In this document: positions 1-5,410 of the stretch, one piece after another | Layout of the letters: every line of letters starts with the position of its first letter | Position numbering within the stretch: position 1 is the stretch's first letter | Assembly: GCA_028275295.1 (NCBI GenBank) | Contig: JAPWUY010000084.1 | Span: 1 to 7,235, forward strand | Direction of reading: 5' to 3' | DNA from: Thermodesulfobacteriota bacterium | GTDB lineage: Bacteria > Desulfobacterota > Desulfocorpusculales > Desulfocorpusculum | Length of the DNA: 7,235 bases | Program-made: the position numbers and the translations under genes | Notes under the pieces: generated by a model | Told to the model about the DNA's origin: nothing | The model's database searches: none | Seen by the model: the letters and a program-made list of their open reading frames with translations, nothing else

Positions 1-184
1 ATAGATTAGGGGGATTTGTCCCATGGCATCTTCCCCGGGGCCTTTTTCCTGAAGCCCGATATCCAGCGGCCAGCGAACCTCCTAAGGGGGGTTCCGCACG
101 CCCGCAAGGATGGCACCGGCTTGACCGAAACCTATCGCCACATGGCCATTGGCCTCTCCGGTACGGCCTTTTGGGGTAGTGATG
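1..184. repeat. Repeat unit 0, degenerate left copy (cut by window)
   Basis: Only the later part is recognisable. TCCGCACGCCCG at 93-104 lies 227 bp before its counterpart in unit 1, so the phase is kept. It is preceded by a CCTCCTAAGGGG variant of stem P5. The tail contains TTGACCGA and ends before the unit 1 head. Hairpin A would fall off the window or has decayed. It is either the decayed left edge of the array or a divergent internal copy. Confidence 0.6.
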
Positions 185-409
185 TGCCTCGGCATACGTC
201 GGGCCTTCCCATCCGGGCGCGGAGACCGCGCCCCTCCGAGAAAATCCGCCTCCGCGTTATGCCAGGGTTTTCCCCGTGGGGCCACCCGTGCTGGGCTAGC
301 CCCCCGCGGAGGGGCGGGCTCCGCACGCCCGCGATGAGGGCACCGGCTTCACCGAGGCATATCCCTGCTAGGCCCCGCCCGCTCGGCTACGCATCGGGTC
401 GGAATGAAA
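185..409. repeat. Repeat unit 1
   Basis: Hairpin A at 215-233 (GGGCGCGG-AGA-CCGCGCCC). P3 has the form GAAAATCC/GGGTTTTC with a T-G wobble. The P4 region is replaced by a GTGGGGCCACCC sequence shared only with unit 5. P5 is CCCC-GCGGA-GGGG, and hairpin B carries the TCCGCAC loop. The tail element CCGAGGCAT (352-360) is perfectly complementary to ATGCCTCGG (409-417) at the start of unit 2. Confidence 0.85.
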
Positions 410-630
410 TGCCTCGGCATGCGCACGGCCTTGCCAGGCGGACGCACAGAGTGCGTCCCTCCGAGGAAACCCCCCCTCGCGTCATCTCCGGGCTTTCCCG
501 CAAGGCCTCTCACCCACGCTTGCCCCCTGGAGGGGCGGGCTCTGGGCGCCCGTAATGAGGGCACCGGCTTCACCGAGGGACATCCCCGCTAGGCCCCGCC
601 CGCTCGGCTACGCATCGGGTCGGAATGAAA
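410..630. repeat. Repeat unit 2 (most covaried hairpin A)
   Basis: Hairpin A at 440-458 reads GGACGCAC-AGA-GTGCGTCC. Relative to the common form it has three double compensatory changes, while the AGA loop is unchanged. P4 is GCAAG (510-514) with CTTGC (529-533). P5 has a short TGGA loop, and the B loop is changed to TCTGGGC. At 221 bp it is, with unit 6, the shortest unit. Confidence 0.85.
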
Positions 631-855
631 TGCCTCGGCATGCGCACGGCCTCGCCATCCGGGCGCGGAGACCGCGCCCCTCCGAGGAAACCGCCCTGTG
701 CGTTATCATAGGGTTTCTCCCCAAGGCGATGCTACCTTGGATCGTCCGCCCCGTGGAGGGGCGGGCTCCGCACGCCCACAACAACGGAATTGGCCTCGCC
801 GGAGCATGTCCCCATTAAGCCACCGGGCTTTCGTTCGCCCCGGATGCTTATGTTA
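631..855. repeat. Repeat unit 3
   Basis: Hairpin A at 661-679 is the common form. P4 is CCAAGG (721-726) with CCTTGG (735-740), 6 bp. P5 loop is GTGGA. The tail carries the CCGGAGCAT variant (799-807), matched by a changed head ATGCCCCGG (855-863) in unit 4. Confidence 0.85.
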
Positions 856-1081
856 TGCCCCGGCTCGCATCCGGCCGGTATTCACGGGCGCGGAGACCGC
901 GCCCCTCCGAGAAAACCGCCCTGCGCGTTATCGCTGGGTTTTCCCCCAAGGCCGTCCTAGCTTGGATCGTCCACCCCGCGGAGGGGCGGGCTCCGCACGC
1001 CCGTAATGAGGGCACGGGCTTCACCGAGGCATATCCCTGCTAGGCCCCGCCCGCTCGGCTACGCATCGGGTCGGAATGAAA
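856..1081. repeat. Repeat unit 4 (good reference copy)
   Basis: Nearest to a consensus unit. Hairpin A 886-904, P3 GAAAACC (911-917) with GGTTTTC (937-943), P4 CCAAG (946-950) with CTTGG (961-965), P5 CCCC (974-977) with GGGG (983-986), B stem 987-991 with 999-1003. The tail from 1039 is identical to those of units 1 and 2 over about 65 nt. Confidence 0.85.
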
Positions 1082-1307
1082 TGCCTCGGCATGCGCACGG
1101 CCTCGCCATCCGGGCGCGGAGACCGCGCCCCTCCGAGAAAATCCGCCTCCGCGTTATGCCAGGGTTTTCCCCGTGGGGCCACCCGTGCTGGGCTAGCCCC
1201 CCGCGGAGGGGCGGGCTCTGCACGCCCGCAAAGGAAAGTTGAGCCTTGGTCCAGCACATCCCCATTAGGCCTTTGGCTTTTCCCGTACCCGATTCGGGGT
1301 AACGCTA
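1082..1307. repeat. Repeat unit 5
   Basis: Hairpin A at 1112-1130, common form. The body is nearly identical to unit 1. The B loop is TCTGCAC. The tail differs from unit 1: it lacks the CCGAGGCAT element and has CCAGCACAT instead. Confidence 0.85.
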
Positions 1308-1528
1308 TGCCTCGGCACCCGTAATCTTGTACTATCCGGGGGCGGAGACCGCGCCCCTCCGAGAAAACCGCCCCTCGCGTCATCTCCGGGCTTTCCCGCA
1401 AGGCCTCTCACCCAGGCTTGCCCCCTGGAGGGGCGGGCTCCGCACGCTTGCAATGTCGGCATCACGCCAACCCGAATGTGGCGTTTTTTGGCCACCATGC
1501 TCTCGCCAATGAGCCGGTGACGGTGACG
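1308..1528. repeat. Repeat unit 6 (imperfect hairpin A)
   Basis: Hairpin A at 1338-1356 has GGGGGCGG on the 5' side against an unchanged CCGCGCCC, so one pair is broken (G opposite G). P4 is GCAAG (1398-1402) with CTTGC (1417-1421). The B right arm has decayed to GCTTG, and the tail (about 1450-1528) is unlike all other copies. This unit looks the most worn of the interior copies. Confidence 0.8.
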
Positions 1529-1753
1529 TGCCTCGGCTTGCGTCCGGCCCGTATTCGCGGGCGCGGAGACCGCGCCCCTCCGAGGAAACCGCCCTGCGCG
1601 TTATCATAGGGTTTCCCCCCAAGGCCATCCCAGCTTGGATGGTCCACCCCTGGGAGGGGCGGGCTCCGCACGCCCGCTAGGAAGGCTCGGGCTTGACCGA
1701 GGCATGTCTCCATTAGGCCCACGGCTGCCGCCTACTTGTCGGTGATCATGCCA
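1529..1753. repeat. Repeat unit 7
   Basis: Hairpin A at 1559-1577, common form. P3 is a perfect GGAAACC (1584-1590) with GGTTTCC (1610-1616), a compensatory variant of unit 4. P4 is CCAAG (1619-1623) with CTTGG (1634-1638). P5 loop is TGGGA. The tail has ACCGAGGCATG and TCGGTGATCAT, shared with unit 8. Confidence 0.85.
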
Positions 1754-1980
1754 TACCTCGGCTTGCGTCCGGCCTTGCAACGCGGACGCGGAGACCGCGT
1801 CCCTCCGAGAAAATCACCCTTCGCATCGTTTCCAGCTCTTCCCCGCTAGGCCGTCCTAGCTTGGATGGTCCACCCCGCGGAGGGGCGGGCTCCGCACGCC
1901 CGCGGGAAAGACTCGCGCTTGACCGGAGCATGTCCCTATTAGGCCACCGGCGGTTCGTTCGCTCCTCGGTGATCATACCA
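1754..1980. repeat. Repeat unit 8 (covaried A and P4)
   Basis: Hairpin A at 1784-1802 is GGACGCGG-AGA-CCGCGTCC, one compensatory pair change. P4 is rebuilt as GCTAGG-CCGT-CCTAGC (1845-1860), a perfect 6-bp stem. P3 is the weakest of the array. The tail has ACCGGAGCATG, and the next head is changed in step to CCCCCGG. Confidence 0.85.
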
Positions 1981-2209
1981 TACCCCCGGCTTGCGTCCGG
2001 CCCGTATTCGCGGGCGCGGAGACCGCGCCCCTCCGAGGAAACCGCCCTGTGCGTTGTCTCTGGGTTTTTCCCGCAAGGCCATCCCACCTTGGCTCGCCCC
2101 CCGCGAAGGGGCGGGCTCCGCACGCCCGCGATGAAAGCCCGGGCTTCATCGAGGCATGTCCCCCACTGGGCCACCGGCCCCAGCGGCTCGCCCAAGAGGG
2201 ACCAGGAAA
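1981..2209. repeat. Repeat unit 9 (last well-formed copy)
   Basis: Hairpin A at 2012-2030, common form. P4 is CAAGG (2074-2078) with CCTTG (2087-2091). P5 is CCCC-GCGAA-GGGG. The tail begins normally (TCATCGAGGCATGTCCCC) and then diverges. A further inverted pair, GGACC (2199-2203) and GGTCC (2217-2221), spans the boundary. Confidence 0.82.
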
Positions 2210-2350
2210 TACCTTGGGTCCACATGCCGCCTTGAGATCCGCCCACCCAGAGGACATCTCTCCGAGAAGACAGGCTCCATTGCCTTGCTCCCGCAATCCT
2301 TGAGGGAGGCCATCCACTTTTTTTCCGGCCCCTCGGGACAATTGTTAGCC
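2210..2350. repeat. Repeat unit 10, degenerate right copy
   Basis: TACCTTGG at 2210 matches the unit head. CTCCGAGAA at 2260 lies 229 bp after its counterpart in unit 9 (2031), so phase is kept. In place of hairpin A there is a small AGAG-GACAT-CTCT hairpin. CCCGCAA, GGCCATCCAC and GGCCCCTCGGG are weak matches to the later unit. The copy fades into the candidate promoter of the radical SAM gene. Confidence 0.5.
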
Positions 2351-2370
2351 AGGACCCTTGGTAGTAATCT
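2342..2370 (+). promoter_or_regulatory. Candidate promoter of the radical SAM gene
   Basis: TTGTTA (2342-2347) and TAATCT (2365-2370) are separated by 17 bp, a moderate sigma70-type match. A transcript starting near 2377 would have a leader of about 30 nt to the chosen TTG start and would exclude the upstream TTG at 2358 and ATG at 2376. The boxes lie at the frayed end of the repeat array. Confidence 0.3.
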
Positions 2371-2408
2371 TTTCAATGAGATCTCCAGACTCGAGGGAAG
2401 GTCAAAAA

Positions 2409-3749
2409 TTGGCGAGAGTCCTTCTCGTTCAGCCCTGGATACACGATTTCGCCGCATACGATTTCTGGATAAAACCCCTTGGGCTTCTGCGTCTAGGGGC
2501 GTTTCTCAGGCGACACGATGTAGAAGTATTTCTCCTGGACCTCCTCGATCCCCACCATCCAGCTCTCAAGGGCGAAAAACTGAGGAGAACGCCCCTGGAC
2601 AGAGGGGCTCTTTTCAAACAGGAAATACCTAAGCCTCCCGAGCTCTCCTGGTTTCCCAGGAGATATCACAGGTACGGCATCCCCCCCTCCCTCGCCCAAG
2701 AGGAAATCAAGAAGATCCCCCCACCAGATGCAGTGCTGGTCACTTCAGGAATGACCTATTGGTATCCCGGGGTCAGGGAGACCATTTCCTTCTGTAGGAG
2801 GTTCTTCCCGGACGCACCCATAATCCTCGGAGGAATTTACGCGACACTCCTTCCCGAGCATGCTCTGGAAGTCACCGGAGCTGATCTAGTGATCCCCGGT
2901 GGCGAGCCCGTAACCATTCACAGGGAGCTTTCCCGCATTCTCCCTCTTGGCGAACCCAAGGAAGAGCCCTTTCCCCCTCCTGCGTGGGATATCGCCAGAG
3001 GTCATCGTTCCATCGCCGTCAAGACCTCAGAGGGATGCCCTTTCAGGTGCTCATATTGCGCCTCTCGTTTGCTAAGTCCGAGGCACACATTGAGGCCTGT
3101 CCAGGAAGTGGTGGAGGAGATCACCCATTCTTTGAAGTTACTTGGCGCAGAGGATGTCGCCTTTTACGACGATGCCCTTCTTTTCAACGCTGAAAGCCAC
3201 ATCCTCCCCATCCTGAGAGGCTTGTCTTCCCTGGGCCCCATAAGGATCCATTGTCCCAATGGACTCCACGCAAGGTACATCGACCCCGAGATGGCCAAGG
3301 AGCTGAGGCATCATGGATTCTACACCATAAGGCTAGGGCTCGAGAGCTCAAACCCCTCCTTCCACTCCCAAATGGACTCCAAGCTGACAATCGAGGAATT
3401 CCGCCTGGCCGTGGAGAGTTTGATGGAGGCAGGCTATAAAGGAAGGGACATAGGAGTCTATATACTTGCAGGCCTTCCAGGCCAGACCATAGAGGATCTG
3501 GAGAACACAGTTCGCTTTGTCCTGGATCTTGGCCTCCGGCCACATCTCGCGGAATATTCGCCCATTCCTGGAACAGATCTATGGGAGGAAGCCAAAGAGG
3601 CAAGTCCGTTTCCCATCTCCCAAGAGCCCCTCTTCCACAATAACACCCTCCTTCCTTGCAGGGGAAAAAGGCTTTCTTACGAGGAGTTCATGTCCCTCAA
3701 GGCGAAGCTTCACCGGGCCCTCGATGGGGGCCGGGGGGGTCGTCCCTAA
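2409..3749 (+). CDS. B12-binding-domain radical SAM protein
   Basis: 446-residue radical SAM enzyme with an N-terminal cobalamin-binding-like fold. The start TTG at 2409 is chosen because GGAAGGT lies 6 nt upstream and the protein then begins ARVLLVQPW, the usual opening of this fold. The ATG at 2376 has no ribosome site. Residues about 4-175 form the Rossmann-like domain (VLLVQPW, VLVTSG, IILGGIYATLLPE), but the DxHxxG cobalamin ligand motif is not visible, so B12 binding is uncertain. C210, C214 and C217 in SEGCPFRCSYC are the CxxxCxxC ligands of the 4Fe-4S cluster that binds S-adenosylmethionine. FYDDALLF (252-259), RLGLES (308-313), YILAGLPGQT and EYSPIPGT are the expected later strands of the TIM barrel. 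The substrate cannot be told from sequence. Similar proteins with a PWIHDFAAYDFW-type N-terminus are, to my recollection, common in Desulfobacterota. The gene stands alone, and its stop overlaps that of convergent hisF. Confidence 0.9.
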   Translation: MARVLLVQPWIHDFAAYDFWIKPLGLLRLGAFLRRHDVEVFLLDLLDPHHPALKGEKLRRTPLDRGALFKQEIPKPPELSWFPRRYHRYGIPPSLAQEEIKKIPPPDAVLVTSGMTYWYPGVRETISFCRRFFPDAPIILGGIYATLLPEHALEVTGADLVIPGGEPVTIHRELSRILPLGEPKEEPFPPPAWDIARGHRSIAVKTSEGCPFRCSYCASRLLSPRHTLRPVQEVVEEITHSLKLLGAEDVAFYDDALLFNAESHILPILRGLSSLGPIRIHCPNGLHARYIDPEMAKELRHHGFYTIRLGLESSNPSFHSQMDSKLTIEEFRLAVESLMEAGYKGRDIGVYILAGLPGQTIEDLENTVRFVLDLGLRPHLAEYSPIPGTDLWEEAKEASPFPISQEPLFHNNTLLPCRGKRLSYEEFMSLKAKLHRALDGGRGGRP

Positions 3750-4642
3750 AGTCTCACTGGGACTCCCTTCTCCGCCAAATATGCCTTGACCTCTTTTATG
3801 CTCAAGTGGCCATAATGGAATAGGCTTGCCGCCAAGGCGGCATCCGCCCCTCCATGGACGAAGACCTCCAGAAAGTGCTCGAGGGCCCCAGCTCCACTTG
3901 AGGCTATCACAGGAATGGATACCGCATCCTTCACCGCCCTGACCAGCTCCACATCGAAGCCGGATCTAGTGCCATCCCTATCTATGGAGTTGAGGAGAAT
4001 CTCCCCAGCTCCCATTTCCTCCACTTTCTGGGCGAGGGTTATGGCATCCACATCCAAGAACTCTCTTCCGCCCTTTACAGAACACTGAAACCAACAATAG
4101 CTCTCGCCTTTAGGGCCAGGGATGGATGTCTGGACGCATCTGTGCTCCGTCTCCTCAGGCGAGAAGACGTATCTCCGGACTGGGTCAATGGAGACGACGC
4201 ATGCCTGAGAGCCATAGAGGCGAGCTATCTCCTCTATCACAGTGGGGGTGGAAGACAGCCGGCCTCGCTTCATCTCGAGGACCGTTTCCACAGCTGAACT
4301 TCCAAGGGAGACCTTGTCAGCCCCAGCGTCGAAATAGGCCTTTGCGTCTTCCAAGGTCCTTATGCCCCCGCCTATGGTCAAGGGGAGAAACACCTGGTCC
4401 GAGACTCTCTCTATTATGGAGATGAGAGGGCTCCTCCCATGGGCTGTTCTGGTGATGTCGAGGAAGATGAGCTCGTCTGCACCCTCCTCGTCGTATTGGC
4501 GGGCCATGGCCACGGGATCACCCAAATTCCTTATCCTCCCATCCCTCCCCCTCACATTGTACTGGTGGCCCTTTGTGACAACGGGCACTCCCCTCTCATC
4601 CAATCTCACGTCGAGACAAGGAATTATCCTCCTGGTCAACAT
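3746..4642 (-). CDS. hisF: HisF-type imidazole glycerol phosphate synthase cyclase, eukaryote-like
   Basis: 298-residue (beta/alpha)8 cyclase. With the HisH glutaminase, HisF converts PRFAR and ammonia to imidazole glycerol phosphate and AICAR in histidine synthesis. ATG at 4642 has AGGTGA 8 nt upstream and gives MLTRRIIPCLD, the normal HisF start. The catalytic aspartates are D11 (CLDV) and D153 (SIDPVR). The ammonia-gate set known from T. maritima HisF (R5, E46, K99, E167) is present as R5, E57, K110 and E214. Bacterial HisF is about 250-258 residues. The extra length is an N-terminal loop (about 14-38), a short insert near 124-133 and a longer one at about 157-190, including PGPKGESYCWFQC and VKGGRE. 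These match, from memory, the cyclase domain of yeast HIS7 (VVTKG.QY.VR, RNLG.PV, GAGEILLN). No glutaminase domain is fused and no hisH is nearby, so the partner must be elsewhere, or the protein serves another pathway. Confidence 0.9.
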   Translation of the reverse strand: MLTRRIIPCLDVRLDERGVPVVTKGHQYNVRGRDGRIRNLGDPVAMARQYDEEGADELIFLDITRTAHGRSPLISIIERVSDQVFLPLTIGGGIRTLEDAKAYFDAGADKVSLGSSAVETVLEMKRGRLSSTPTVIEEIARLYGSQACVVSIDPVRRYVFSPEETEHRCVQTSIPGPKGESYCWFQCSVKGGREFLDVDAITLAQKVEEMGAGEILLNSIDRDGTRSGFDVELVRAVKDAVSIPVIASSGAGALEHFLEVFVHGGADAALAASLFHYGHLSIKEVKAYLAEKGVPVRL

Positions 4643-4685
4643 CCTCTGCCTCACCTGCCCCTGGGATCCCATTGGGACCTCTTTT

Positions 4686-4715
4686 ATGCTACGATTCTCG
4701 TGCCTCGAGGGTCAA
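4686..4715 (-). promoter_or_regulatory. Candidate hisF promoter
   Basis: On the minus strand TTGACC (4715-4710) and TAGCAT (4691-4686) are separated by 18 bp, a fair sigma70 match. It predicts a start near 4679 and a leader of about 37 nt before ATG 4642. On the plus strand TATGCT (4685-4690) overlaps the same bases and could be a weak -10 for the divergent NYN gene, although no good -35 pairs with it. Confidence 0.4.
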
Positions 4716-4720
4716 TGGCC

Positions 4721-4737
4721 GAGGAGGGATGGCCTTG
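4721..4737 (+). promoter_or_regulatory. Ribosome binding site that decides the NYN-gene start
   Basis: GAGGAGGG (4721-4728) directly abuts ATG 4729, too close for initiation there, but lies at normal distance (7 nt from AGGAGG) from TTG 4735. TTG is therefore the better start. The two choices differ by only two codons. Confidence 0.6.
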
Positions 4738-5253
4738 GCAACCCACCTCATAGTGGATGGTTACAACCTCATAGGTGAAAAGTGCGGAGGAAGGCTTCCC
4801 CCTTCCTGGGAACTAGAAGACCACAGGAAGAGCCTTCTTCGGGCCCTAAGTTGGTTCAAGAAGGTCAAAGGCCTGAGGGTAACAGTCGTTTTCGATGGAG
4901 CAGGTCCTGGGGATTCTGAGGAGTCATTTTGGGGAGTCAAGGTGGTCTATGCTGGCGGAAAGGCCAAGGCTGATGGGGCCATAGAGGCTTTCGCGAGAAA
5001 GGCGCCACATTGTGCCATAGTGGCCACATCAGACGGATCAGTGGCCAAAAGATGCAGGGAGATGGGTGCTGCGACAATTTCATCCAGGGACCTCTGGAGG
5101 AAAATTTCCTCCCTCGAATCTCCGTGGAAGATGGAGGATGAGGACGAGGAGGAGGAGGGAGTTTTCCCCAAGAGGGGGACCGAAAAAAGGGGGCCGGCCA
5201 GAAGAGCTCCTAAGAGAGAGAGGAGGGAGAGAAGGAGAATAGACAAGCTCTGA
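4735..5253 (+). CDS. YacP/NYN-domain (PIN-like) ribonuclease
   Basis: 172-residue protein of the YacP/NYN family, a PIN-like nuclease fold. Bacillus Rae1 (YacP) is a ribosome-associated endoribonuclease that cleaves mRNA. The family core is complete: HLIVDGYNLIG at the N-terminus (D8), VVFDGAG (D54), VVYAGGKAKADGAIEAF (D80) and IVATSDGSVAKRC (D100), followed by GAATISSRDLW. These acidic residues would bind the metal. D80 stands in ADGAIE, where many relatives have an acidic residue after the D, a small departure. After the fold comes an odd tail: an acidic run (about 134-141) and then a strongly basic region (about 146-169, rich in KR and RRER), which may bind RNA or the ribosome. The gene is divergent from hisF and convergent with plsY, so it is probably monocistronic. 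Family assignment is firm; the RNA target is unknown. Confidence 0.85.
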   Translation: MATHLIVDGYNLIGEKCGGRLPPSWELEDHRKSLLRALSWFKKVKGLRVTVVFDGAGPGDSEESFWGVKVVYAGGKAKADGAIEAFARKAPHCAIVATSDGSVAKRCREMGAATISSRDLWRKISSLESPWKMEDEDEEEEGVFPKRGTEKRGPARRAPKRERRERRRIDKL

Positions 5254-5344
5254 AGGAACGGAGTCCATAAGTCCGTATTCGGCTTGGACCCCCTCTCTCC
5301 TCCAGGGTGGCCGATGGAGATCCAAGGGGGCCTCGGGGCCCACC

Positions 5345-5377
5345 TCAGTTGCGAGGGCTCGGCAAGCCTCCAACTGA
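5345..5377. other. Imperfect hairpin between convergent genes
   Basis: TCAGTTG (5345-5351) pairs with CAACTGA (5371-5377). Inside, GAGG and CT on the left pair with AGCCTC on the right with single-base bulges, giving about 13 pairs and a short loop. It is the main structure in the 157-bp gap between the NYN and plsY stops. CTTGGA (5283-5288) and TCCAAG (5321-5326) form a second, looser inverted pair. Neither has a T-tract on either strand, so an intrinsic terminator is not supported. A role in stopping convergent transcripts is only a guess. Confidence 0.4.
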
Positions 5378-5410
5378 AGGCCTGAGGGTTGAAGCATGGA
5401 AGGGGAAAGA

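Larger units (their letters stand above)
185..1081. repeat. Higher-order repeat copy 1 (units 1-4)
   Basis: Four units with internal spacings 225, 221, 225 and 226, matched one to one by units 5-8 (226, 221, 225, 228). The best evidence is unit 1 against unit 5: bases 215-321 and 1112-1218 are identical at an offset of 897, followed by a single C/T difference. Confidence 0.8.
1082..1980. repeat. Higher-order repeat copy 2 (units 5-8)
   Basis: Second four-unit block. Unit 6 shares with unit 2 the GCGTCATCTCCGGGCTTTCC region and the CCCCTGGAGGGG form of P5. Unit 7 shares with unit 3 the GCGTTATCATAGGGTTTC region. Unit 8 shares with unit 4 the GCCGTCCTAGCTTGGAT region. Unit 9 then restarts the cycle, with a GCCCCCCGCG segment like that of units 1 and 5. 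Confidence 0.8.
1..2350. repeat. Tandem array of ~225-bp structured repeats
   Basis: Non-coding, GC-rich array of nine clear units and two decayed edge copies. The core hairpin A starts at 215, 440, 661, 886, 1112, 1338, 1559, 1784 and 2012, so the spacings are 225, 221, 225, 226, 226, 221, 225 and 228. Each unit holds, in order: a head (TGCCTCGGC or variant), hairpin A (8-bp stem, AGA loop), CTCCGAG, stem P3 (GAAAACC/GGTTTTC type), stem P4 (CCAAG/CTTGG type), stem P5 (CCCC-loop-GGGG), hairpin B (CGGGC-TCCGCAC-GCCCG), and a tail with ACCGAGGCAT and TAGGCC that can pair with the next head. The spacings are not all multiples of three and stops fall in every frame, so long open frames here are by-products of GC content. 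The left end is cut by the window. I know no named family for it. A BIME/REPIN-like element or an iterated structured RNA are the leading readings. Confidence 0.93.

Noticed and set aside
16..2246. Long open reading frames across the repeat array on both strands (for example 16-555, 1861-2235 and 1746-2246 minus)
   Set aside because: They exist on several frames at once, carry Arg/Pro/Gly-rich low-complexity translations, and change frame between units because spacings such as 221 and 226 are not multiples of three. They follow from high GC and repetition.
1..2350. CRISPR array
   Set aside because: The entire 225-bp unit is repeated, with no short repeat alternating with unique spacers, and no cas gene is nearby.
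1..2350. Insertion sequence or transposon
   Set aside because: No transposase reading frame and no target-site duplication pattern. The similarity to REP doublets does not make the array itself an IS.
2358..2408. Upstream starts of the radical SAM gene (TTG 2358, ATG 2376)
   Set aside because: Neither has a ribosome site, the added residues do not belong to the fold, and they lie on or before the predicted transcription start.
4643..4672. N-terminal extension of HisF to 4672
   Set aside because: ATG 4642 has a good AGGTGA site and gives the conserved HisF N-terminus with catalytic D11.
4126..4778. Plus-strand open frames within hisF (4126-4425, 4362-4778, 4439-4753)
   Set aside because: They are antisense shadows of the well-supported hisF gene with no ribosome sites or known motifs.
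5345..5377. Intrinsic terminator between the NYN gene and plsY
   Set aside because: The hairpin is imperfect and has no T-tract on either side, so only a structured element is reported.
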